15,893 nucleotides of DNA from an uncultured Opitutia bacterium (GTDB lineage Bacteria > Verrucomicrobiota > Verrucomicrobiia > Opitutales > UBA953): the NCBI GenBank assembly GCA_903910245.1, contig CAIVYX010000133.1, positions 1-15,893 on the forward strand. The letters run 5' to 3'. Made by a program: the position numbers and the translations under genes. Under the pieces are notes generated by a model that saw only the letters and a list, made by a program, of their open reading frames with translations, did no database searches and had not been told where the DNA came from. Within the stretch, counting starts at the first letter, position 1, and each line of letters starts with the position of its first letter. This document shows positions 1 to 6,983 of the stretch, one piece after another.

Positions 1-5
1 CAACG

Positions 6-1085
6 ATGAGCTATCGTCTATATATACCCGGCCCCCTGACCGTCTCCGATTCGATCGTCCAAGCCATGGGCAAACCCATGGTCGGGCACCGCTCGGGCGA
101 CTTCGTCAAACTGTACAACGACATGCAGCCCCGATTGCAGGCCATGTTCTATACCCAGGATCCGGTCTATCTCGCCACCAGCTCCGCCTGGGGTGTGATG
201 GAAGGCGCCCTGCGTAACGTCTGCCGCAAGGGCGTGCTCAATTGCATGAACGGGGCGTTCTCCGATAAGTGGAACGACGTTGCCAAGCGCTGCGGTAAGT
301 ACGCCGAAGCCCTCCAGTTCGACTGGGGTAAGCCCATCGACCCGGAAGCCGTTCGCAAGGCCCTTGCCACCGGCAAGTTCGACTGCATCACCTTCATCCA
401 CTCCGAGACCTCGACCGGCACCCTCTCGCCGATCACCGATATCATGGCGGTGGTCCGGGAGTTCCCTGAAGTAATCTCGATTGCCGACACGGTCAGCTCG
501 TTCTCGACTATCCCAATCAAGAAGGACGAGCTCGGCATCGACATCTTCCTGACTGGCTCGCAGAAGGCTCTGGCCCTGCCCCCGGGCCTCGCAATCTTCG
601 CCGTCAGCGAACGCGCTCGCGAACGCGCCAAGCAGTCCCCCGATCGCGGCTACTACTTCGACCTCATCGAGTTCCACGATAACCACGTCAAGGGCATGAC
701 CCCTTCGACCCCCTGTATCTCCCTCTTCTACGGCCTCCAGCAGCGCCTCCTCGAAGTCGAAGCCGAAGGCCTTGAAAATCGCTACGCCCGCCACCTCCGT
801 CTCAATGAACGCATGCGTGCCTGGGGCTTAGCTAAGGGCTACTCGCTTTTACCAGAAATCCAGTTCGGCACCCGCGGTCTCAACTGCTTCAAGAACGACC
901 GTAACGCTGACCTCGAGCGCCTGAACAAGACCCTCAAGTCCCGCCACAAGCTCGTCATCGATGGCGGCTACGGCAAGCTGAAGGGTAAGACTTTCCGTAT
1001 CTCCAACATGGGAGACGAGACCGACGCCACGATTGCCACGCTGATTGCCGCGCTTGACGACTCCTTCGCCGAGCAGGGAATGTAA
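6..1085 (+). CDS. Class V PLP-dependent aminotransferase (alanine/serine-glyoxylate type)
   Basis: A 359-residue fold-type I aminotransferase of class V, the family of alanine-glyoxylate, serine-glyoxylate and some phosphoserine aminotransferases. It should transfer an amino group between an amino acid and a 2-oxo acid in the cytoplasm using pyridoxal phosphate. Visible hallmarks are the N-terminal IPGPL motif, the HSETSTG segment, the cofactor-binding DTVSSF segment (Asp that contacts the pyridine nitrogen) and GSQKALALPPGL, in which Lys187 is the expected Schiff-base lysine. The C-terminal FRISNMGD matches the family's FRIGHMG-like end. Length is normal, so the gene looks complete. The ATG at base 6 fits the family start, but only five upstream bases are present, so the ribosome site and promoter cannot be judged. 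topB follows 31 nt downstream on the same strand. Substrate is not decidable from sequence; a role in serine or glycine metabolism is possible but only inferred. Confidence 0.88.
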   Translation: MSYRLYIPGPLTVSDSIVQAMGKPMVGHRSGDFVKLYNDMQPRLQAMFYTQDPVYLATSSAWGVMEGALRNVCRKGVLNCMNGAFSDKWNDVAKRCGKYAEALQFDWGKPIDPEAVRKALATGKFDCITFIHSETSTGTLSPITDIMAVVREFPEVISIADTVSSFSTIPIKKDELGIDIFLTGSQKALALPPGLAIFAVSERARERAKQSPDRGYYFDLIEFHDNHVKGMTPSTPCISLFYGLQQRLLEVEAEGLENRYARHLRLNERMRAWGLAKGYSLLPEIQFGTRGLNCFKNDRNADLERLNKTLKSRHKLVIDGGYGKLKGKTFRISNMGDETDATIATLIAALDDSFAEQGM

Positions 1086-1116
1086 CCGAGTTTGACCACC
1101 GGTTATCATCCCACGT

Positions 1117-3855
1117 ATGCGCAAGAAATCATCCAAGTCGTCCGACGAAGTTTCCGCCCCCGCCGGTTCCAAGATCCTGGTCATCGCCGAGAAGCCCTCG
1201 GTAGCGACGGATCTGGCTAAGGTCCTCAAGGTACCCAAGGCCACCAGCGATTACTTCGAGAACGAGAAGTGGGTGATCAGTTCTTCCATCGGCCACGTGG
1301 TGCGCCTCGTGGATCCGGATGACATCGATCCGAAATTCAAGCGCTGGACCCTCAAGGATCTCCCGATTGATCCGGTCAAGTTCGACGGCACCGCCAGCCC
1401 CGACATCCTCAAGGCCGTCATCAGCGAACGTAACAACGGTGACCGCTACAAGCTGCTGAAGAAACTCCTCAACCGTCCCGACGTCGGCACGGTCGTCAAC
1501 GCCTGCGACGCCGGCCGCGAAGGCGAACTCATCTTCCACTACGTCTACCAGCTCGCAAAGTGTAAGTTGCCCTGTCAGCGCCTCTGGCTGGCCAGCATGA
1601 CGAACACGGCCATCGCCGAAGCCTTCGACCACCTTCTCCCCGCGGAAGCCAAGCAGGGCCTGCTCGACGCCGCTATCTGCCGCTCCCAGGCCGACTGGCT
1701 GGTCGGCATGACCGCGAGTCGTTTCTCCACCATCGTCATCGGTGGAGCGAAGCGCGAAGGCTTCTCGGTCGGACGCGTCCAGACCCCTACGCTCATGCTC
1801 ATCGTGAAGCGCGAGCTGGAGATCCGTAGTTTCGTCCCCAAGACCTTCTGGAAGATCGAGGGCGACTTCGGCCTCTCCAACGGTGGTTACCGCGGCGCCG
1901 CCCAGGTGCCGGGCGTCACGGACCGCAAGGAAGCCGAACGTTTCTACGACGAAGCGCAGGCCCGCAAAGTGGCCGAAGCTTCGATCAAGATCGGCACCGG
2001 TATCGTCACCGACGAGCGCAAGCCGAAGAAGGAAAGTGCCCCGCGCCTCTTCGATCTCACGACCCTCCAGCGGGAAGGTAATCGACGCTTCGGGTTCTCG
2101 GCCAAGACCACCCTGGGCGTCGCCCAAGCCCTGTACGAAAAGCACAAGGCTCTCACTTATCCGCGTACCGATTCCCAGTACCTGCCCGAGGATTATCTTC
2201 CGAACGCCAAGGCGGCCCTCCAGTCCCTCGAAGGCGCCCACCCCGCCGGCGTCTTTGCAAAGGAAGCGCTCCGCAGCGGCTGGGTTGATTCCGCCGGTCG
2301 TCGTGTCTTCGACAACAAGAAGGTCAGTGACCACTTTGCCATTATCCCGACCGGCACCGTCCCGCACGGCCTGACTGACGTCGAGCAGAAGATTTACGAC
2401 CTCGTCGTGCGTCGCTTCGTCGCCGTCTTCTTCCCGATGGCCGAATTCGAGGAGACCGTCCGCACGACCCTCGTCGGTGAACATAATTTCCGCACGACCG
2501 GTAAGGTCCTCGTCGTCGCCGGTTGGCGCGCCGTCTGGGGCCAAGAAGCGGAAGCCGAAGAAGACAAGGACAAGGAAGGCTCCGCCAGTTTGCCCGCCCT
2601 CGCCCCCGCCGACGGCTCTCCCGCCAAGGCCAAGGTCAATGGCGTCGACGTCAAGGAAGACGCCACAAAGCCCCCCGCCCGCTACAACGAAGCTTCGCTC
2701 CTCGGCGCGATGGAAAACGCCGGGAAGCTGGTCGACGACGAAGCCTTGGCCGAAGCAATGAAGGAACGTGGTCTCGGCACGCCCGCCACCCGCGCCGCGA
2801 CGATTGAAGAACTTCTTGCGAAGACCTATATCGAGCGCCAGGGCAAAGAGCTCGTCCCCCTCGCCAAGGCCTTCCAGCTCCACCAGTTCCTGCACGCCAA
2901 GGAAATGGGCGTTTTCACGGAGCCCCAGATGACTGGCGAATGGGAATATAAGCTTAAGCAGATCGAGCACGGCAAGATGGGCCCGCGCGAGTTCATGAAG
3001 GAGATCAAGGCGCTCCTTGAGATCATCGTGAAGAAAGGCGCCGTGAAACCGCCTTCGCTCGAACTGGCCCCGCAGGTTCTCTCTCCGACCGACGGCAAGC
3101 CGCTGCAGACCGACGGTGAAAAATACTTCTCCCAGGACACGGTCGGCACGACCGATCGCCCGAAGCTGACGATCTACGTCGGTATGAACGGACACACAAT
3201 CACCCCGATCGAAGTCGCTGAATTAATCGAGAAGCGTCGCATCGGACCGTTCTCCGACTTCCGCTCGATGAAGTCGGGCAAGAACTTCACGGGCTACATC
3301 GACCTCGTCGACCCGGACACGATCAAACCTCGCGGCACCGAAGAGAAGACCGAGACGGCCCCCGCTCCTGCCGCGGAAGGCGAAGCAGCCGCCCCGGTCA
3401 AAGCCCCGCGCAAGACCAAGCCTAAGGCCCCGAGCGGCAAGCTCAAAGCCGTGCTCTATTTCCCTCCTCGCGAAGGTGCCGACGGCAACCCGGACGCTTT
3501 CGACGTCGAATGGCCCGTCCTCGGTCCCTGCCCCGTCAGCGGCCTAGACGTCCAGCACACGCCGACCGCAGGCTACCGCGTCTGTCCGCACAAGGCCCAG
3601 GAAGCCGGCGCGAAGAAGACCTTCAGCCTCAACTCCGAGATGCTCAAGTCGCCGATCTCCGCCGACGACGTCCGTAGACTCCTCAATGAAGGTAAGACGG
3701 GGATCAAGAAGTTCGTCTCCAATCGTACCAAGCGCACCTTCGAAGCCTTCCTTATCGCCGACAAGCAGAAGGGCTGGTGGTTCGAATTCCCTCCGCGTAA
3801 GCCTCGTGCCCCCAAGGGTGCGCCTGCGGAGAAGAAGTCAGACGAGCCGTTCTAA
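1117..3855 (+). CDS. topB: DNA topoisomerase III (type IA, Bacillus TopB-like)
   Basis: A 912-residue type IA topoisomerase, which relaxes or decatenates DNA by passing strands through a transient 5'-phosphotyrosine break. The toprim domain starts with ILVIAEKPSVA (about residues 20-30) and carries DAGREGE (131-137). GRVQTPTL follows near 220, and the catalytic tyrosine is Tyr348 in YPRTDS. The DAGREGE form, with Gly where TopA has the second Asp, is the same as I recall in Bacillus-type TopB, so it is not a defect. A charged spacer (EAEAEEDKDKEG) precedes the GLGTPATRAATIE segment. The C-terminus holds two degenerate topoisomerase repeats (about 683-732 and 775-893) joined by an Ala/Pro/Lys linker. 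The second retains GKTGIKKFVSNRTKRTFEAFL and one isolated CP...CPH pair instead of full zinc fingers. The ATG at 1117 precedes a basic tail and has no Shine-Dalgarno. Its TAA abuts the stop of the convergent gene with no gap. Confidence 0.95.
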   Translation: MRKKSSKSSDEVSAPAGSKILVIAEKPSVATDLAKVLKVPKATSDYFENEKWVISSSIGHVVRLVDPDDIDPKFKRWTLKDLPIDPVKFDGTASPDILKAVISERNNGDRYKLLKKLLNRPDVGTVVNACDAGREGELIFHYVYQLAKCKLPCQRLWLASMTNTAIAEAFDHLLPAEAKQGLLDAAICRSQADWLVGMTASRFSTIVIGGAKREGFSVGRVQTPTLMLIVKRELEIRSFVPKTFWKIEGDFGLSNGGYRGAAQVPGVTDRKEAERFYDEAQARKVAEASIKIGTGIVTDERKPKKESAPRLFDLTTLQREGNRRFGFSAKTTLGVAQALYEKHKALTYPRTDSQYLPEDYLPNAKAALQSLEGAHPAGVFAKEALRSGWVDSAGRRVFDNKKVSDHFAIIPTGTVPHGLTDVEQKIYDLVVRRFVAVFFPMAEFEETVRTTLVGEHNFRTTGKVLVVAGWRAVWGQEAEAEEDKDKEGSASLPALAPADGSPAKAKVNGVDVKEDATKPPARYNEASLLGAMENAGKLVDDEALAEAMKERGLGTPATRAATIEELLAKTYIERQGKELVPLAKAFQLHQFLHAKEMGVFTEPQMTGEWEYKLKQIEHGKMGPREFMKEIKALLEIIVKKGAVKPPSLELAPQVLSPTDGKPLQTDGEKYFSQDTVGTTDRPKLTIYVGMNGHTITPIEVAELIEKRRIGPFSDFRSMKSGKNFTGYIDLVDPDTIKPRGTEEKTETAPAPAAEGEAAAPVKAPRKTKPKAPSGKLKAVLYFPPREGADGNPDAFDVEWPVLGPCPVSGLDVQHTPTAGYRVCPHKAQEAGAKKTFSLNSEMLKSPISADDVRRLLNEGKTGIKKFVSNRTKRTFEAFLIADKQKGWWFEFPPRKPRAPKGAPAEKKSDEPF

Positions 3856-4626
3856 TCAGCGCTCCCAGACCTGTCGGGGTATCCGCTGAAGGATACCGAG
3901 TCGCAGCTCGGTCTCCATGGTGCGTAGCTTGATCAGGTCTTCCGGAAAACCATCCTCCTTGGAGCGCATGCGCGTCTCCCAGTAGTTCCGGTACCAACGG
4001 TAGGCTTCGACCTTCCGGCCGGAACCCCAATCGAAGTCCGCGGAAATCCGGGCCGCATACCAAGGAGCGTCCGGTGCCTCCGCGGCCTGTCGGTAATAAT
4101 CGGCCGCCAGTCGGAGGTCCTTGAGTTTTCCCTCCGCGAGGAAGCCTGCCGCCAGCAGCAGGGAAGTGCGATTACGGGCATACGCCATGCCCTCTTCCAG
4201 GACATCCAGTCCCCGGCGTCCATATTGGCGGAAAAGTCGCTCCTGGGTTTCGGCGGGCACCTTGGCATAGCCACCCCGACGACGAATCTCCCAGTGCGCC
4301 ATATCCAGCCCGATGCGCAACCCGGTGTTTTCCCAAAAATATCGGGCGTGCGGATCAAGGGCACAAGCCGTCCGCATCAAAGCCTCGCAACCAGGACGAT
4401 CACGTCGCTCCCAGAAAACGTAGCTACGGATCCATGCGATGTCAGCGACGACCGTGCGCAGTCCGCCCAAGACGCCGAGCAGCACGCCTTGACCTAGGGT
4501 GGGCTCAAGCTCCTTGCGCCCAATTTCGGGAATGCTCGGCCGGATGCGTCGCCAAGAGGATTCCGCCAAGGTCCCGGCGCCGAGAATAAGCACGCCGACC
4601 AAGAGCCAAGGGGCGAAACGGCGCAT
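3856..4626 (-). CDS. Membrane-anchored helical-repeat (TPR-like) protein of an ABC operon
   Basis: A 256-residue protein I cannot assign to a named family. Residues 5-21 are a hydrophobic stretch after MRR, which would act as a signal anchor; no lipobox cysteine or clear signal-peptidase site is seen, so the rest is probably periplasmic or extracytoplasmic and membrane-tethered. The body is alpha-helical with Ala/Leu/Tyr/Arg-rich stretches such as AADYYRQAAEAPDAPWYAAR and EGMAYARNRTSLLLAAGFLA, which have the look of degenerate tetratricopeptide repeats; this is a pattern judgement, not a profile hit. Its ATG shares one base with the stop of the ABC permease (TGATG), so translation is probably coupled and the protein likely works with that transporter, perhaps as a partner or scaffold. 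It ends exactly next to the stop of topB, with no terminator between them. Confidence 0.8.
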   Translation of the reverse strand: MRRFAPWLLVGVLILGAGTLAESSWRRIRPSIPEIGRKELEPTLGQGVLLGVLGGLRTVVADIAWIRSYVFWERRDRPGCEALMRTACALDPHARYFWENTGLRIGLDMAHWEIRRRGGYAKVPAETQERLFRQYGRRGLDVLEEGMAYARNRTSLLLAAGFLAEGKLKDLRLAADYYRQAAEAPDAPWYAARISADFDWGSGRKVEAYRWYRNYWETRMRSKEDGFPEDLIKLRTMETELRLGILQRIPRQVWER

Positions 4627-5468
4627 CAGATTTCCCTCCGGCGGAAGATCAGCGCTCCAAGGGTCAGGTAGGCAACCAGATAAGTCAGACCGGAGAGGCC
4701 GACGGAAATCAGCGCCCCCTCCTCGACCACGGAGGAACCTAGCACTAACGCGTCAGCGAGATTGAATTGCTGGAGATTAGGGATCAGTCGGGTGCTGATC
4801 CAAAGGAAGGCCGCATAAATAGGCGAATCCGTTGGACGAAGGAATGCGTCCTGCGCAATCCACTGGAGCTGACCTGCGACGACAGCCAGCGAGCCGACCA
4901 CGACCGTGAAAAGGAAGGTGCGCGCCAAAGCGGAAATCGCGAGAACGATGGCGATGACCACGCCTAGCCGGAGCCATTGCAGTAACACTAACTGGCCTAG
5001 GCCGACGATGCTGAAGGTAGGGGGAATCTTGCCGGCCTGCTCGGCCACGAGGATTAACTCCTGCTCGCGTGCCCACAGGACAACGCCCTGAAGGCCGGCT
5101 AAGACCAAGACGAAGACACCCAATACCGCCCAGGCACCGAAGAACTTACCCAGCAGGAATTCCGGGCGACTCAGGGGCTTGGCCAGCAACGTAAGCGCGG
5201 TCTTGTTGTCGATTTCGCTAAAGAACAGCTGGGCGGTCATGACCACCGCAAGGACAGAGCCGAAAAAGAACATGCCTCCGAACCCAAAATCGGCGATAAA
5301 CTTGAGTTCCCCGTGGCCAAAGTCGAAGACGCGAAGCGAGACGGAGGACAGGACCATTGCGGCGCCTAGGACGAGCAGGAAGGCGAAGAAACGCTGACGG
5401 ACAGCTTCCAGGAAGGTGACCTGGGAGATCCAAAGCGTACGGCGAAGAGAATCTTTCATATCAGGCAT
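4626..5468 (-). CDS. ABC-2 type transporter permease
   Basis: A 280-residue integral membrane protein, the membrane partner of the ATPase encoded just upstream. It has about six hydrophobic segments: near residues 27-48, 60-85, 108-132, a long stretch from about 150 to 200 that likely holds two helices, and the last 25 residues. Between the second and third lie SEIDNKTALTLLAKPLSR and the FLLGKF segment, typical of ABC-2/NosY-like permeases, in which the helical loop after TM2 contacts the ATPase. The ATG at 5468 is preferred over an ATG three codons later because GGAAG lies five bases upstream; this makes an 8-nt overlap with the ATPase gene. The stop overlaps the next gene by one base. Substrate is unknown; families of this shape export lipids, antibiotics or sodium, or serve in envelope assembly. 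Confidence 0.9.
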   Translation of the reverse strand: MPDMKDSLRRTLWISQVTFLEAVRQRFFAFLLVLGAAMVLSSVSLRVFDFGHGELKFIADFGFGGMFFFGSVLAVVMTAQLFFSEIDNKTALTLLAKPLSRPEFLLGKFFGAWAVLGVFVLVLAGLQGVVLWAREQELILVAEQAGKIPPTFSIVGLGQLVLLQWLRLGVVIAIVLAISALARTFLFTVVVGSLAVVAGQLQWIAQDAFLRPTDSPIYAAFLWISTRLIPNLQQFNLADALVLGSSVVEEGALISVGLSGLTYLVAYLTLGALIFRRREI

Positions 5469-6312
5469 CGTGACTTCCAGTTACGAGTTCACGGAAGAGG
5501 TCTTCCAGTGAGCGGCGGGGATGGGTGACGGAGGTGATTTTGGCCCCATGCGCCTCCAGCGCCGCTTCGGCGGCGGCCCGCGCGGCGGGCGTCATGGCCT
5601 CAATCGTCATCACATGGCGATCACGACGGGACAGGACATCCTCCACGGCGCCTTCGAGCACGAGTTTGCCGCGATCCATGATCGCGACGCGGTCGCAGAC
5701 CTGCTCAACCTGTCCGAGGAGATGCGAGCAGAGAACGACGGTCTTCCCCTTGGCGCGCATCGCCTGGATCATCCTGCCGATTGAGGCGGAACCGACCGGG
5801 TCGACGCCGGCGGTGGGCTCGTCAAGGATGACGAGTTCGGGATCGTGCACCACGGCCTGCGCGAAGCCGATGCGTTGGAGCATCCCCTTCGAATAGGTGC
5901 CAATCGGTCGATCGGCGGCCTCGTTCATCGCGGCCAGTCCCAACGCGTCTTCGACGGCGGCTCCGAGGTCAGCGGCGGCGACGCCACTGAGCTGCGCGCA
6001 GTAGCGCACGAGTTCGCGGCCGGTAAGAAACTTATGAAAATAAGGCGCCTCAGGTAGGAAGCCGGTTCGACGACGCGCGGCGCTGGTGGCGGAAAGTTCG
6101 CCGAGGATACTGATCTCGCCGGCGGTCGCGGAGACGAGGCCCAGGATAACCTTGAGCGTGGTGCTCTTGCCGCAGCCGTTGGGGCCGAGCAGACCGAAGA
6201 CCTGACCACGTGGGATCTCAAGCGAGAGGTCGTCGATGGCTCGCAACTTGAGCCCACGGAGACCAATGCGGAAATCCTTGGTGAGATGGCGGACGGAGAT
6301 GGCGGAACTCAT
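5461..6312 (-). CDS. ABC transporter ATP-binding protein (ABC-2 exporter type)
   Basis: A 283-residue ABC ATPase that should power the permease encoded directly downstream. The nucleotide-binding domain shows Walker A GLLGPNGCGKST (Lys49), the signature YSKGMLQRIGFAQ (the SKG variant of LSGGQ common in exporter ATPases), Walker B LVILDEPTAGVDP and the H-loop VVLCSHLL. A C-terminal tail of about 70 residues (MTIEAMTPAARAAAEAALEA onwards) resembles the small regulatory extension of the CcmA/NatA/drug-resistance subfamily. I start it at the ATG at 6312, which overlaps the acylphosphatase stop as ATGA; an upstream in-frame GTG at 6336 would add eight arginine/proline-rich residues absent from the family and has less support. 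There is no Shine-Dalgarno, so coupling to the upstream gene probably drives initiation. Confidence 0.95.
   Translation of the reverse strand: MSSAISVRHLTKDFRIGLRGLKLRAIDDLSLEIPRGQVFGLLGPNGCGKSTTLKVILGLVSATAGEISILGELSATSAARRRTGFLPEAPYFHKFLTGRELVRYCAQLSGVAAADLGAAVEDALGLAAMNEAADRPIGTYSKGMLQRIGFAQAVVHDPELVILDEPTAGVDPVGSASIGRMIQAMRAKGKTVVLCSHLLGQVEQVCDRVAIMDRGKLVLEGAVEDVLSRRDRHVMTIEAMTPAARAAAEAALEAHGAKITSVTHPRRSLEDLFRELVTGSHDA
5474..5478 (-). promoter_or_regulatory. Ribosome-binding site GGAAG deciding the permease start
   Basis: GGAAG lies five bases before the ATG at 5468, inside the end of the ATPase gene. The alternative ATG at 5459 has no comparable site at a useful distance, so this favours the longer permease with an 8-nt overlap. 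Confidence 0.5.
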
Positions 6313-6590
6313 CGGCGGAGGGCGAACTCGCGACACGTGCGCAAGCCGGTGAAGGTTTTGATCTCCTCGCCGCGAATATGCCCGTCGAGAGATTTGGCAA
6401 TCTGGTCAGTAAAAGCCTCCACCTCACCCTCGTCGCCCTCAGCGTGCAGATACACCCTGCCGTCGGTCAAGTTCTGGACGTAACCCGTGATATCGTAACC
6501 ACGGGCCAAACCGAGGACTTGGGCACGAAAACCGACCCCTTGGACGTGGCCAGTGTACCAGACATCACGATGGGAGACATGGGTTGACAT
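6309..6590 (-). CDS. acyP: Acylphosphatase
   Basis: A 93-residue small cytoplasmic enzyme that hydrolyses the carboxyl-phosphate bond of acyl phosphates. The signature VQGVGFR contains the substrate-binding Arg22, and GYVQNLTDGRVYLHAEG contains the catalytic Asn40; both are spaced as in the known family, and the length is typical (about 90-100). The ATG at 6590 is chosen; the longer frame would begin with TTG at 6596 and add two residues. No Shine-Dalgarno is seen. It is the first gene of the minus-strand operon and overlaps the ABC ATPase by four bases (ATGA). Why an acylphosphatase should be coupled to an ABC exporter is not clear; it may simply be promoter-proximal housekeeping. It diverges from tatA across a 58-base gap. 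Confidence 0.93.
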   Translation of the reverse strand: MSTHVSHRDVWYTGHVQGVGFRAQVLGLARGYDITGYVQNLTDGRVYLHAEGDEGEVEAFTDQIAKSLDGHIRGEEIKTFTGLRTCREFALRR

Positions 6591-6648
6591 AACCAAAACT
6601 TATTGAAATATTTGACAGTCAATCACTCACAGCAATCGCAATCTAACC
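6591..6648. promoter_or_regulatory. Divergent promoter region between acyP and tatA
   Basis: This 58-base gap is visibly AT-richer than its surroundings and must serve at least the acyP operon (minus) and tatA (plus), because both genes begin here. On the plus strand a perfect TTGACA lies at 6612-6617, but the hexamer 17 bases later (ATCGCA) is a poor -10, so the pairing is uncertain. On the minus strand TTGCTG, a 17-base spacer and AATATT give a moderate match. Neither start codon has a Shine-Dalgarno. The role as promoter region is inferred from gene orientation; the exact elements are weakly supported. Confidence 0.5.
6612..6622. repeat. Perfect inverted repeat TTGAC-A-GTCAA in the divergent promoter
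   Basis: Two 5-base arms (TTGAC and GTCAA) are separated by one base and lie in the middle of the acyP/tatA divergent gap. The left arm coincides with the TTGACA hexamer, so a protein bound here could cover a -35 element on the plus strand and also influence the minus-strand promoter. An 11-base dyad can arise by chance; calling it an operator is inference. Confidence 0.3.
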
Positions 6649-6945
6649 ATGAACCTCCCTCTTGCCGTATTCGATGGCCCAGTCATCTGGGTTGTTCTCT
6701 TCGTGGTCCTGCTCCTTTTCGGAGGTTCCAAGCTCCCGGAACTCGCCCGCGGCCTGGGTAAGGCCAAGCGCGAATTCAAGAAGGCTTCCGATGAAGTGGA
6801 AGACGAAGTGCGTAGCGCCGTCGAAGAAGACGAACGCAAGAAGCTCCGCCTAAAGCAGATCGAGGAGGAAGAACGCGCCGCGGTCCGCGCCAAGATCGAC
6901 GCCGAAGAACGCGCCAAGCGAGCCCAAGACGGCAAGCAGAACTAA
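6649..6945 (+). CDS. tatA: Sec-independent translocase component TatA/TatE-type
   Basis: A 98-residue twin-arginine translocation pore protein. Residues 11-25 (PVIWVVLFVVLLLFG) form the single N-terminal membrane helix, followed by FGGSKLPELARGLGKAKREF (24-43), the conserved hinge and amphipathic helix typical of TatA. The remainder is a long, highly charged helix rich in Glu, Lys and Arg that probably lies in the cytoplasm as a coiled, disordered tail. TatA oligomers form the passage for folded proteins selected by TatBC; no tatC lies in the window, so its partner is encoded elsewhere. The lack of a TatB-like glycine/proline pattern and the FGxxKLPEL motif favour TatA, though some phyla use one protein for both roles. 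The start ATG has no Shine-Dalgarno (ATCTAACC precedes it). A strong terminator follows 7 nt after the stop. Confidence 0.93.
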   Translation: MNLPLAVFDGPVIWVVLFVVLLLFGGSKLPELARGLGKAKREFKKASDEVEDEVRSAVEEDERKKLRLKQIEEEERAAVRAKIDAEERAKRAQDGKQN

Positions 6946-6952
6946 CACCTCC

Positions 6953-6975
6953 GGGGCCTGCCAAGGCCCCTTTTT
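6953..6975 (+). terminator. Intrinsic terminator after tatA
   Basis: A 7-base-pair GC-rich stem, GGGGCCT (6953-6959) with AGGCCCC (6964-6970), closes a four-base GCCA loop and is followed at once by TTTTT, then ATTT. This is a textbook rho-independent terminator. It lies between the tatA stop and the ribE start, which is only 13 nt beyond the stem. Confidence 0.88.
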
Positions 6976-6983
6976 ATTTCTCG

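Noticed and set aside
1092..1109. TTGACC and TATCAT before topB as a promoter
   Set aside because: Both hexamers are fair but only six bases apart, far too close for a sigma70 promoter.
1507..1527. Loss of the second acidic residue in the TopB toprim motif (DAGREGE)
   Set aside because: The same DAGREGE form is normal in Bacillus-type TopB, so it is a subfamily trait, not a broken active site.
1129..3195. A 688-codon open frame on the strand opposite topB
   Set aside because: It lies wholly antisense to a certain gene, its composition (very rich in Gly, Asp, Glu, Leu, Val) is what GC-biased codons give when read backwards, and no family motif is visible.
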